In this document: positions 25,366-35,655 of the stretch, in pieces
How the letters are laid out: each line of letters opens with the position of its first letter
Numbering within the stretch: the stretch's first letter is position 1
Assembly: GCA_027943335.1 (NCBI GenBank)
Contig: BSBK01004089.1
Span: 1,058,501-1,122,500 of the forward strand
DNA: 64,000 nucleotides
Reading direction: 5' to 3'
From: Chamaecyparis obtusa
Taxonomy: Eukaryota > Streptophyta > Pinopsida > Cupressales > Cupressaceae
Position numbers and translations under genes: made by a program
Notes under the pieces: generated by a model
The model's database searches: none
Told to the model about the DNA's origin: nothing
Seen by the model: the letters and a program-made list of their open reading frames with translations, nothing else

Positions 25366-26806
25366 ATGGTCTACCCAACAACATATGACATGCATCCATA
25401 GATATGATATCACATAATACCTCATCTTGGTATCCGCCAATCTTGAACTTCACTAGGCATTGTTCATTGACCATGACCTTGTGGTCATCCTGTACCCAGG
25501 CAATCCGATATGGATGTGGGTGTTTCTGTCTCTTGAGCTTCAACTTTGTCACCATCTCTTCTGACACTAAATTGTTAGTGCTTCCACTATCAATAATCAC
25601 ATCACAACATTTACCTTCACACTTGCACCTGGTGCGAAACAGGCTCCTCCTTTGTTCAGGTTCATTCTCACCACTTAGCAAGACTCTTCTGTTAATTAGC
25701 GTTTCTCCTCTTTCAGCATCTTCAAAATTTGACGATCTAGCATCTTCATCTACATGTGCAACTCTGGCCTGGCCTTCATTTCTCTTGTATGTTCTGCCTT
25801 GGCGCTGAGGACATTCAAATGCCCTATGACCTTCTTCTCTACAGTGAAAATATGTTCCACGAAAGCCACCTCTTCCAGATCCTTGTCCTCTTCCTCTTCC
25901 TCTCTGATCTCTATTATTCTGATCCTGGAAGTGATTGGAATTATTTCCTCGCTGATTCTGACTGCTACTGGCCTCATCTTTCTTTTTCGGATCTTCATTT
26001 CGGCCACCATATGACTGTCCACCAGATCGTCCACCGCGACCTCTTCCGTTTTGTCTGCTCTCAACTTTCTTGTTCAGCTTTTCCTCTACTTTTAGGGCAA
26101 ATTGGTATGCCTCCTCAATACTGTTCATTCGAACCAGATTCAACTCCTCTTGAATGCTTGGCCTTAACCCATTAAGGTATCGGGCAACTTTCTCCTTATC
26201 ATCTTCGGCATGGCCTGTTCTGATGAGGAGTCAATAGAACTCCTTTGTATACTCCTGAACAGATTTTCCTGCTTGCTTCAAACTTTGCATTTTCTTCAGT
26301 AGGTCAAGCTCATAATCAACAGGAATGAACTATCGCTTCAATTTTTTCACCATCCGATCCTATCTTGTGATTTTATCTTTCCCTCTTCTATTTCACTCCA
26401 ATTGAATTTCTTGCCACCAGATCTTCGTATGACCTTTCAGTCTGGCCTTCGCAAATTTGACCCTATCAGGATCCTCAACATCTTCATACTCAAAATACTC
26501 CTCACATTCATTGATCCAGTCGATCAATTCCTCTGGGTTAAGATTTCTAGAAAATGTAGGAACCTCAATCTTAGGTCTTTTCCCAATCTTGAAAATCGCC
26601 CGAAAAAGTCTTTCTTCCTCCTGGTTCACAATTTCAGCTTCTCCTTCTTGATATTCTTCTTCGGCTTCATCCTCGCTTTCATCTCTGACACTAAGATTCA
26701 TTCCTCTGCGAATCTCTTCTTGCAATGCTCGCACTTGTCTCTGTAGCTCTCTAACCTCAGGTGTTACAACACCAGCTCTTCCGTCATGTTCCCTTCGTGG
26801 AGGCAT
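25366..26806 (-). pseudogene. gag: Gag and protease of chromovirus B1
   Basis: Start chosen at ATG 26806 (MPPRREHDGRAG), about 85 bases after the primer-binding site; an upstream in-frame ATG at 26881 is less likely. A Glu-rich coiled stretch (VRELQRQVRALQEEIRRG) precedes the capsid-like core (KIEVPTFSRNLNPEELIDWI, KGHTKIWW). Four in-frame stops follow (26393, 26360, 26330, 26231), then an RG-rich linker and a zinc knuckle HCREEGHRAFEC whose first cysteine is Tyr. Protease has IIDSGSTNNLV and LLGRPW. Frame is kept throughout, so gag and pol formed one ORF of about 1500 codons. Confidence 0.9.
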
Positions 26807-26890
26807 TTTCACGATGCGCGCTGAAACCCTAGCCACGGTCCTGGTGCAAACTGCCTCACAGTCGGTGATCTGTTTACACACTCAAGAAAA

Positions 26891-26906
26891 CCTGGCTCTA
26901 ATACCA
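26891..26906 (-). other. Primer-binding site of B1 (initiator tRNA-Met)
   Basis: On the minus strand TGGTATTAGAGCCAGG starts two bases after the 5' LTR end. It matches the classical TGGTATCAGAGC site with one C-to-T change. Confidence 0.9.
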
Positions 26907-26908
26907 CT

Positions 26909-27766
26909 TGATGAAGGGTGCTCCCCTTAATACCACAAACACATAACAGAAATAGAGAAACAACAATAATATGCAAGAATAGAAAATTGGCTTCTTATTA
27001 TCTCCACAAATGTGGAATTACAATTTTTCAGAATTACAGTATGCAAAGCCACATGGGCATTCCCTTACAATATTCTGTAGGACAAAGCCTCGAATTATTG
27101 CCCAGATCTACTACCCAGAACTATTCTGAATTGCCTAAGACAATAATACAGCCTTCCTTATATAGGCAATTATCCACCGCCTGGGAAGGTTTCAGAATTT
27201 TAGCCAATAAGGCCGACCAAACTTCGAATTATTTTATTTGACATTTTATTACATCATAGTCGGCTCAAGATAACCTTTGAAACCCGAACAGAAATTTTGA
27301 AGAAAATTATTTTTCACCATTTCAGGTGGCCCAACTTTTGAAGACCATAAGTCATCACCAGTTGACCCGATCGGCTATTATAACCCTATTTCAGAAATGC
27401 CACAAAGCGCTCTACAGGCTTGATCCACGCAAGCGCCCGTCACCCAAATTTTTGACCTCATCTGGGGCCTCTAAAGCCTTCAAAACTGAGTTCAAAGTTT
27501 CTGTACCCTGCTGCCAGTACCGAAAATCTTTAATATCTTCCAATATACACTTGATCTGGCAATAAAACTTTACTGGCAGACTTACATGACTAAAATGAAC
27601 CTCCAAGAAAGAAATCAGATCATTCTGAGCACATGCAAAAATTACCAAAAATAGTAACTTTCCATAAATAGCAGCTCTGCACTAAAATAGCCCTTATTGA
27701 ATATAAAACAGAAATTTTTTTTGGGTGATGCAAGATTGCTCTTACACCCAGGATGCTCCTGCATCA
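26909..27766 (-). repeat. 5' LTR of chromovirus B1
   Basis: 858 bp, direct repeat of 21401-22259. It carries the promoter of the element; CCTATATAAGG on the minus strand near 27158-27166 is the likely TATA box. Confidence 0.95.
27158..27166 (-). promoter_or_regulatory. TATA box in the B1 5' LTR
   Basis: CTATATAAG on the minus strand is conserved in the other LTR (near 21650) and in B2 (near 41825). Confidence 0.6.
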
Positions 27767-28306
27767 CAATATCATCTTTTCTACAATAAAAACATGAGAT
27801 TATACTTTTTGCATTCATTCCATATCATTAATCATTATATAGATATTATCAAAGAAAAGAAGGAAATAATCATTTACATGTGCATACATACAGATTGCAT
27901 GCATGAGAAATAACATATCAAAACTGCATCCATACATGAGAAAGAAATGCATCCATCTATCTATATCATACATAAGATACGTTGCATCCATAGACACCAT
28001 CCATCCAAAAACAAATGCATTAGATAAACACATATAGCAGCATCTAAAGGAAATCTCATATATCATCAAGTAAAAGCAGGAAAGATCATAAATGTCCTCA
28101 TGTCACAGGTCTACTCATAACTCAATACATCAAGTATAACAATGATATCATAAAAATCAACTCTATAATCGCCCATCAACAGGGGCATCCATGTCAAATA
28201 AGTGTCAAAATACAACTGGAAAGGTGACACCAAGGTCACAAGACTATGGTACAATATCAAGTATCTCAGCATCAGTACATAAATGATCAATAAGAGCACT
28301 CATAGC
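27767..28306. other. Element A 3' region resumes; non-coding spacer
   Basis: After the CAATA duplication the sequence is AT-rich with many GCAT, ATACAT and ATCCAT words. The corresponding stretch of element C (about 57960-58210) has the same texture. No gene seen; it would be the 3' untranslated part of the antisense gene. Confidence 0.5.
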
Positions 28307-30016
28307 TCAACTCTCGTCACCACTGGGAGGAGGTCCTGGAGGAGGCTGTGGAGGAGGCTGTGATGGAGGCTGCTGAGGCGGCTGAGGAGGCGTCTGACCA
28401 ACCATAGCAACAAGGAGAGGAACCAATGGAGCCAAACTTGATACTAATTGCTGAATCATAGACGACATCTGTGACACCTCTGTCCGTAATGCTTCCACAT
28501 CTGCTCGTAGCTGGGTAGTACTAGAACTCTCCCCAACCTCATAGGTACTCTGAGGATCACTTGTATCTATAGGAGCTTTTCCCCGATCATGGGAAAAAGC
28601 TGCTGGCATCTGATGTGCACCTGTATCCTGACCATCCATGGTAGCCTACTGTAATCCTACTCCCGTATCCTGTCCTATACCTGGATCCTATCTAGCAGCC
28701 CTCACATGATCCTGACGATCTATCCTCTATCTCTGCGCTACTACAGGACGAGGAGGAGGAGGTGGTGCCTGTACCTGTACATCTCTCGCTCGTCCTCTGA
28801 GCCTAATCACTGCCCTACCTCGGGGTCTACCTCTGCGTCTCCTCCCACCACCGACATCATCACCATCATCATCTCACCCAGGCACTGGCTCTGCAGGGTC
28901 TGTAAATTGAGGCATCGGATGCTCCATCAACCAAGCTAGATACTCCTGCGTGACTCCGGCATCTCTGATGTGTAACCTCATGTCCCAATCCATATAAACC
29001 AGTAGTGATATCTGCTCTATAGCGTCATCATATGAAGGCATGTGACCCCAAGTAGCCCGCTCTGCACTAGAATGAGCATATACTGCAGATCCCTGAGGCA
29101 TAGGTTGAATCCGCCCAAACTACTGTAGCACTCTCCCTGCCAAGAATCTCTCAAGAACAGAGTCAATCCTGCTGATCATCCATCGAGGAGCAAACATATA
29201 TGGTAACTCCAAGCTATCCTCTCTCCAATCCTCGACCTCAACATATGGTCTCCAATAGACCTCATTCATGTCATCAATCTGACGTCGCCAATACTCCAAG
29301 TGACCCAAGTGATGCTGTGTCACCATACCAGTATACTGCCATGCAAAATGATATCCTAGAGGATGATCTCGATCTGATATAGGATGACTGACTGGTAAGT
29401 GCTCCCATATCCACAACTGCAAAATATGAATCCCAGCAGATAATGAGGCTGATCTCCTGTAAACCACCTCATGAAGATCGTGATAAAGCTATGCCAGCAC
29501 ACATGATCCCCAGTCAAAGCGTCGAGGATGATGTAGCAAATCCTCGATGATCCTGCCCCATCCCACTGAAAATCCACGACCTCGCCGATCAGGTAATAAA
29601 ACACCACCAATGATAGCACCTAATAATGCTGGTAAAATAGGAAATGAGGCAAACTGAGGCCATAAGATGCAATCATCACCTATAGACGGATCTCCGAATA
29701 CTTGTCGACAATATGTCCCATCATAGACTGCATCATAATATACTATCTCTCCATGAGTCAGGATCCGTAGCAATCTGTAAACATCCTCAGGTGTAATCGT
29801 CATCTCACCCTGTGGTAGCCAAAATGTGTTTGTCTCAGAGTGCCAACGCTCTGCGACAACAGTAATCAAACCTCGGTTCATCTGGAACCGAGGAAGCTCT
29901 AGTACACATAATAAACCACAGTGCCTAATCACTCGCCTCTCGGCGTCAGTCAACTGTGCCCTAAGCTCCATCACCCAGTGTGGTACAGTCTGAAGGTACA
30001 GAACAGGGACATCCTC
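28307..30016 (-). pseudogene. Antisense PMD-like gene of element A, exon 2
   Basis: One minus-strand frame of 570 codons with no frameshift but about six in-frame stops (including 29489, 29120, 28874 and three near 28640-28740). It starts at a strong splice acceptor (TTGTTTTGATTAAACAG before 30016). The first half resembles the plant mobile domain: TNTFWLPQGEMTITPEDVYR near residue 55 and LQLWIWEHLPVSHP after the first stop. Then come an acidic run, an arginine-rich GRPRGR stretch like an AT-hook, a coiled segment and a proline-rich end. Element C has a collinear homologue. PMD proteins are known as host silencing factors and in transposons; the role here is unknown. Confidence 0.75.
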
Positions 30017-30399
30017 CTGTTTAATCAAAACAAGGGAATCACATGAGTAACTTACTATCAGGAAATCAAACAATCAATCATAGTCATCAATTTAAATATA
30101 CCTATCAGACCTACCAATCCTAACTCTAAGCATTGAGGAAGGATGATCCTAGTTTTATGTCTCTAAGCATTTGAGCATAAAATGAATGGACGTTTAGATC
30201 CATGACCTATCATTTGTGATGAAGAATGATTAACCTTATTCTTTGATATTATAGTTACCTATGTTCTAATTCGTTGTTGAAATCAAACAAACGGAATACC
30301 CTAACTGTACATTCGATTGAATTCATTGACGTGATCGATATCAATCCAGTTGACATAATCGAGCAATCAGACGTCCTAGAAAAGTCTCAAATAAACAAA

Positions 30400-30720
30400 A
30401 AATTTTCTACTTACGCGACTTTTCTTTCTAGCGTCATTTCTTTTACCAGAGGCGACATTTTTTAATTCATACGCGTGATTTTATTCATCCGCGTGACTTA
30501 ATTTCACGGCGGCGGTATTCGATTTTCCACAGGTGACATTTTATTATCATGCGATACACAATTAAAATAATTAAAACCCTAAGCGATATTAAATTATCCT
30601 TAGGCGATAAAAGATTTTCTAAATGCATGACAAAACCTCAGGCAGGCGACATCAAATTTACCGAAGGCGACATTTTAAATTTTCAGGCGATATTAAAAAG
30701 CACGGAGGTGACATTTCTTT
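30400..30720 (-). repeat. Motif array in the intron of the antisense gene (A)
   Basis: Read on the minus strand, this part of the 792-base putative intron (30017-30808) repeats TGTCGCCTG, TGTCACCTG, ATCGCCTG and ATCACGCG words with AT-rich spacers. Two matches to TGTCRYNYG are exact (plus coordinates 30530-30538 and 30643-30651) and three more differ only in the last base. These are the words of the sense leader at 10366-11090, inverted. Confidence 0.7.
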
Positions 30721-30808
30721 TCACAAACGCAGAATTAAAATTTTTAAAAGCATTAAATGAGGTCATAAATGCAACTTTGAAAACATGAGGAAAATTTGAA
30801 TGACATAC

Positions 30809-30883
30809 CGGAGGACCATCGGTCGCTCTCCGACTGAACCAGCGCGCTCTCTCAAACTGATGCTCGCGATGTGGGACCACCAT
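30809..30883 (-). pseudogene. Antisense PMD-like gene of element A, exon 1
   Basis: A 25-codon open exon from ATG 30883 (MVVPHREHQFERARW) to CCTCCG, directly followed by GTATGT, a consensus plant donor. The frame at the donor (phase 0) matches the frame at the acceptor of exon 2. Element C has a similar first exon (VPVSSHHFERSRR). Splicing is inferred from sites, phase and conservation, not from transcript data. Confidence 0.55.
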
Positions 30884-30960
30884 CGTCTCAAAAAGGCTAA
30901 AATCAGAGCTCAAATCTCAAGAGGGAACGGTGCAAATGAATAGTAAAATGAGGGGTTTTA

Positions 30961-30972
30961 CCCTATTTAAGG
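30961..30972 (-). promoter_or_regulatory. TATA-like box of the antisense gene (A)
   Basis: On the minus strand CCTTAAATAGGG lies about 80 bases before the exon 1 ATG. Element C has a better CTATATAAAGG about 75 bases before its exon 1 ATG. Confidence 0.45.
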
Positions 30973-31531
30973 TGAAATTGGTCCTAATAAACACTTAAAA
31001 AATGCACTTTGGACCTGTTATGGGACATTTCCATTAATCGGGGCATGAATCAAACTTGATTGTTTCTTTCAAACGGTATCAGAAATCAAAACATATTCTA
31101 ACTACTCAAAATCTTTTCAAATTAAGAAATCAAAACATATTGATGACGTGTTGAGGATGAAATGATGAGTTTCATCAACCCCCTGAAGATTACAACCCCA
31201 TCCCACATGAGCCAAATTTCATTGGGCAGAGTCATTATGATGTTGCATTAATGATCTGTAACTCAGCTTGCATACCTTCCTCAAAAGGCTTCAATCCAAA
31301 GTGCTAGCTTTTACTCAAGTTGATGAAGACCAAAATGTATATGATATCATTTGACTCCATGTCCAACTTGGATAACCTATCTTCCTCTGATTTTCCCTTT
31401 CTGTTGGTGCAGAAAACTTTAAATTTATTGAATGTAATAAGTATGTTTGTCACAATATTCACCACCTTGTCTATCCTCCACTCCTTTGACCTCCCTTTTG
31501 AGATGCAATTTTTAATGATTGTGATTCGCCT
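30973..31531. other. End of element A and unassigned sequence
   Basis: Similarity of plan to element C fades here. In C about 1 kb separates the antisense TATA box from the 3' LTR; nothing here or to the right matches the A LTR. No gene recognised. Confidence 0.4.
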
Positions 31532-31765
31532 TCAAGATGAATTTTTTGAAACAAAATCCTCTTTTCTAATTTGACCCAAAGAAAAGTATCCTTTACTTCT
31601 GCTAAATTGTTGGTTCACAGAGTCAATTTTTGCATAATACAAGTAAGGGAATGCCCTCTCTAATACTTTACTATACATCTCACACCTTAGAGTTCGAGGT
31701 TTATCTTTTGATGCACCACCAAAATTTACTTTCACCCAATTATCTTCAAGAGCACTCCAAATCAT
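31532..31765 (-). pseudogene. Possible LINE RNase H fragment
   Basis: The minus-strand ORF begins IWSALEDNWVKVNFGGASKD, resembling the start of the RNase H domain attached to plant LINEs (WVKVNFDGASKGNPG), with the first catalytic Asp replaced by Gly. The rest is not recognisable, so the call is weak. Confidence 0.3.
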
Positions 31766-32042
31766 CGGACTGGCCTGAATGTTAGATGCATGGAGAAATT
31801 TATTTAATAGATAAACTTTTGAAGGAAATCAATTTGTTCTTGTAATATTATAATATGATTATGAGATAATTTTCCATATGTTTCCAATATATCATTTTAG
31901 AAAATATTGAATTAATGGTTAGAAACTTCAATATATTATTATTTTAATAAAATATTCATCTACAACTCTGAAATATTTGAAGTGATTTTTCTATTAAAGA
32001 AATTGTTAATAGTGTATGTGCATATGAATACATAGATCAATA
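31766..32042. other. AT-rich spacer
   Basis: No gene or repeat recognised. Confidence 0.4.
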
Positions 32043-33540
32043 TTGTTAGCAATTTATGCTATTTGCATTGATGATGGAATGTTGTGTTTCCTAATGTGTA
32101 GAAGTTGATGATGGTCCAGAGGTGAGTGTTCAAATGTTTTTATGATGTTTGGTGGTGATACCAAGTCAGTATGTGGTGTTTCTAGAAGGTGGTGGTATGG
32201 GAAGGTGAAATATACAAGAAAGAGTATTTGAAGGACTTATGGGAGAATGTTCAACATTCCACCACATAAGAAGTTGACGGCTTGTGGTTCTGGTTGAAAT
32301 TTCTATGGTTTGTGAAGATTGCACTATTATATTTTTTAGGTTTCCAACAATTTAGAGGTTGAAGTTATAATTTTTTGTTTTCTAATAATGGGACTAGCTA
32401 TTGAGGTAGGTCAGGACTAGTTTAGAAAATTCTCTATATTTATTTGCATTGGTGTTTCTAGGTTTGCGGCTGGTAGACATGTTTAGAAGGTTTGTGTGGT
32501 GTTCTATTTCATAATTCTTGTATTGATTTTCACCACAATTAAATATATAATGTTCAATGTTTGACATTGTCATCTATGTTGATCTATGGCCAAATTAGTA
32601 GATTATGTTACTTGAATTATGATACATTTATCTAGATTTTCTTTGGAGGATGAGTTATGATTTGTTTATGGATCGTACCATGCCATGTTTGGATCTACAT
32701 TAAGTTGTGTGCATTAAATGATACTTTTGGGCTGACTAGTTAACACGTTTTAATATTTTGCTACAAGTTACAATTGATGTCATTAATAGAGGATGATGTG
32801 TTTTGTGTACTTAATTTAAATCAATTGTATGAGGTGTGCTATTATGTATTTAGGTTCCCTTTATCTCCTAGGATAGACCGCATTAAGTGCAAGTATTCTT
32901 GGTGGTTAACTTTGTGTAAATATGGTTTACCTTTATCGTGGCCAACCTAGTTGAGGTTTTCAGTGATCAAGTTGATATATATTGACATTCAAATGTTTGA
33001 GTTGAGTATGGATTAAGTGTGAAATCAATGTGATGAAAATGTGTAAGAGAAGATGTGTGAGAATCAGAGAATGAAAGAGTTTGTGGCAGTGAATGTTTGA
33101 CATGATTAGGAGATCCTACATTATTTTGATTCATCAATTTCTTGTTCGTACAAGAAGATAGTGAGTCATTTTGGAAAATTGTAAAGTCTTTTATCTTATC
33201 CTAAGACTGTGCATCTCAGTCTTGCAAGTCCCTTGTATCTTACCCTAAGGTTGTGCACCTTAGCAGACAAGTCCAAATCATGAGCAATGAGCTTCCTTGA
33301 CTTTGGCCTAAAACATTGTATTAAAGTATATTCATAGTGAGCGTCATTCTGACTGTGGTTTTTGTCACATTGGGTTTTCCTCATAAAAAGTATGGTGTTC
33401 ATGTGCTTGTATTTTTATTGCAATATCTTTTTTTTATGTTTAGTTGTGTAAAGATAATTGATAAGTATTTGTAATAAAAAAGTTTAAGATTTGTTCAATA
33501 TTGATTTACCTCCCCCTTAGTCTTGTGGTGTGTTTAATGA
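32043..33540 (+). repeat. Possible copia-type 5' LTR remnant
   Basis: The right part has the look of a plant copia LTR end (GTGGTTTTTGTCACATTGGG, then CATAAAAAGTATGGTGTTCA) and is followed by a degenerate initiator-tRNA primer site at 33542 and a copia-like gag. The left end (TGTTAGCAATTTATGC) is a guess and no partner LTR was seen. Confidence 0.4.
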
Positions 33541-33541
33541 T

Positions 33542-33555
33542 TGGTATCATAGATG
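33542..33555 (+). other. Degenerate primer-binding site of the copia-like element
   Basis: TGGTATCATAGATG resembles the initiator tRNA-Met site TGGTATCAGAGC; gag follows 60 bases later, the normal copia arrangement. Confidence 0.45.
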
Positions 33556-33600
33556 AGTTCCTCTCAAAGAAGCTTAACCACTTGAGGAAGATCCAAGCTG

Positions 33601-33963
33601 GTGCATGACAATGGTCACAAAGTACCAAAGTTTCATGGTTCAAATTATACCTTTTGGAAGGCATGGATGGAATCATATTTAGACTCTATGCCATTTGGAA
33701 TTTGGGATATTGTGAAGCAAGGATACAATCCTCATGTTGGTAATCCTACTCTAGATGAGATCAAGTTGCATAAGAATAATGCAAAATCTATAAATGTTAT
33801 CATTAGTGGCTTAAGTGATTCAGAGTTGTTGAAGGTTATTTGTTGGAGAACTACAAAACAAGTATAAAAAAAACTTAGTCTTTATGAAGGCTAGACAAGA
33901 AAATCAAGGAAGTCAAGATGCAGAATCTAAAGAACAAATTTGAAACCCTAAGGATGTATAAAT
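33601..33963 (+). pseudogene. Copia-type Gag N-terminal fragment
   Basis: The frame reads VPKFHGSNYTFWKAWMESYL, then FGIWDIVKQGYNP and NNAKSINVIISGLSDSELLK. This is the typical N-terminal part of Ty1/copia Gag (UBN2 / Retrotran_gag_2). The frame ends at 33867 and degenerate coding continues briefly with stops. Protease, integrase and RT are absent, so only a 5' fragment remains. Confidence 0.75.
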
Positions 33964-34922
33964 ATTAAAATAGTGAGAGCTACCTGCACCAAGTAACTAA
34001 TGTTGTATGTGCAATCAAAGGTTTTCATGGAACCATAGAAGATAATAAAACTCAGATTCAAAGCAGTTCCTTTTTTTTGAGGGATTGTAGCTCCTAGTTG
34101 AGTAACCTCTTTTATAGCCAACTCTCCCACCTCCTTCCCCCCCCCCCCGCCTGCCCCTAAAAAAAGAAAAGAAAAGGAAAAAAATAGAAAGAACAAAAAA
34201 ACAATTATGTTTGGACATCATTCAAGTTATTATAGAATGGATAATTGGAGGTATTTTTCACCCTCATCCTACTCCTTTTGTCCACAAGAGAACGAGATTT
34301 TGGACGTACACTCATTCATCATTATGGAGGATGTTTCATCTTCTCATATGATCATAGACTACGTCCTATGATTGTTGAAGTCTTCCACCTATGCTACCTT
34401 GACTTTGCATTGATGATGTTTTCTTATGAACATCATTGCATTTTTGCATCACTTTTTTGAGTTGTGGAATTGTGTTGTGCCTTAAAAAATAGGTTGCTTG
34501 GCTAATGCTCCAAGTGAAAACTTAGGGCATTACAAGAAGCTACAAGGAACCCCATTAATAAGGATTTAAAAATTTTCTATAGCGACTCACTATTGAATCA
34601 TCTTGATAACTTTATCTTCAAAAGAAACTTTTCCCAAAAGAAATTGAATTTTCATTATTTTTCATAATCCTCTTTACGAAAGTAAAAATTAACTTAAACG
34701 AGAAGCAATTACAATGGCACCATATGAACACCAAAACTTTTATGGTTCTACCGAGGTCTATGATATTACTTTTGTACAACACTAAAAAATGAATTTAAAG
34801 CAGTATAGTGACTTGTCAAAAAAAACCCTTTTTCCTTGTTTTACTTGCACCACATCCACGTTGTGAATAAAATACTTTGAAACCTCATTGCAAAGCGCAT
34901 ATGGATCTCTGCTATTATCATT
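33964..34922. other. Non-coding sequence with a 12-base C run
   Basis: A run of 12 C residues at 34137-34148 precedes a purine-rich AAAAGAAAAGG tract. The ORFs here are compositional. No gene recognised. Confidence 0.5.
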
Positions 34923-35201
34923 TCATGACTGCTTTTTATGAGACAGTGGCCACTGCCCATCTTTAATTTTTATGCTCTTGTCATACTCATTTCCATTACT
35001 ACACAAGTGAATATGCCCTTCATGTATGCTTTCTGACAGAGAGATTGATAATATGCTCATTGGATTCAAGCATATGCCACCCACACAATTTACAAGTATA
35101 TCAACAGAATGTTTTAAAACTTCTGTCCATAGGCTTCCTATGGACCCTTGAAAGGAGATCTTTCTCTTGCTTACATGCTTAAGGATTTCAAGGTATTTCA
35201 T
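34923..35201 (-). CDS. Unidentified 92-residue ORF
   Basis: The composition is more protein-like than that of neighbouring ORFs (for example ISFQGSIGSLWTEVLKHSVD and ICLNPMSILSISLSESIHEG, then NGNEYDKSIKIKDGQWP). No family is recognised and there is no signal peptide or membrane segment. It may be a fragment of a host gene or transposon, or chance. Confidence 0.25.
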   Translation of the reverse strand: MKYLEILKHVSKRKISFQGSIGSLWTEVLKHSVDILVNCVGGICLNPMSILSISLSESIHEGHIHLCSNGNEYDKSIKIKDGQWPLSHKKQS

Positions 35202-35485
35202 ATCTTCCCCATATTGTCTTCATCATTTCATTTTATGTTTTTTCTCCCATGCTGTGATAGATCATGCGGTTACAATTATATCTACATAGAACTCTGATCA
35301 TAGTTATAGGTGGATAAGTACGTTCAAATTGAAATAATATTGGGATGATTTCATAGGAAGGTTCAATGTTTCCTTTTTGCAATAAGTGTTAAGTGCGCCA
35401 TTCATTCTTATCAGAAATAAATTCTTATGAGTCGCTATTCATAAAATATAGATCAATAAATTTGATTCAAAATTTACATAACAAT

Positions 35486-35655
35486 AGCAATATCATAACT
35501 ATTTTTCACGGACATTTTTTTTTATAGATAATGTTTGTGAAGATTGCTGATTATTTGAGATTTTTAGCAATATCATAACTATTTTTCTCACACAATATGT
35601 TCGTACTTTTTTATGTGGGTAATGTTTGTCCAGGTTGCTGATTATATCAGCAGAG
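35486..35655. repeat. Diverged tandem duplication of about 80-90 bp
   Basis: AGCAATATCATAACTATTTT starts at 35486 and again at 35566. Downstream, TAATGTTTGT..AG.TTGCTGATTAT also recurs. Confidence 0.7.

Larger units (their letters stand above)
21401..27766 (-). mobile_element. Complete chromovirus B1 inserted in Tat element A
   Basis: Two direct LTRs begin TGATGAAGGG and end TGCATCA, flanked by a perfect CAATA duplication. The element is on the minus strand: 5' LTR on the right, primer-binding site complementary to initiator tRNA-Met, then gag, protease, RT, RNase H, integrase and a chromodomain in one frame. Domain order RT-RNase H-integrase with a C-terminal chromodomain places it in the chromoviruses; the exact clade is not determined. 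Six in-frame stops and an altered integrase catalytic residue make it non-autonomous. LTRs differ at about 27 of 858 positions. Confidence 0.95.
9410..31000 (+). mobile_element. Tat-lineage Ty3/gypsy element A, split by chromovirus B1
   Basis: Order on the plus strand: putative 5' LTR, primer-binding site, leader with short repeats, gag, protease, G-patch, reverse transcriptase, RNase H, second RNase H and integrase. A hairpin region, a non-coding 3' region and an antisense PMD-like gene follow. Two RNase H domains after RT are diagnostic of the Tat lineage. B1 (21401-27766) interrupts the 3' region between the hairpins and the antisense gene. No 3' LTR matching 9410-10246 was seen to the right, so the 3' end is truncated or replaced; the end given is approximate. 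Element C in this window has the same plan. Confidence 0.85.

Noticed and set aside
25404..26175. Several plus-strand ORFs over 80 codons
   Set aside because: They lie antisense to the B1 gag-protease frame and have no recognisable domain.
34137..34148. Run of 12 C as a possible G-quadruplex or regulatory site
   Set aside because: A single homopolymer followed by purine-rich sequence; nothing links it to a gene, and such runs are often length errors.
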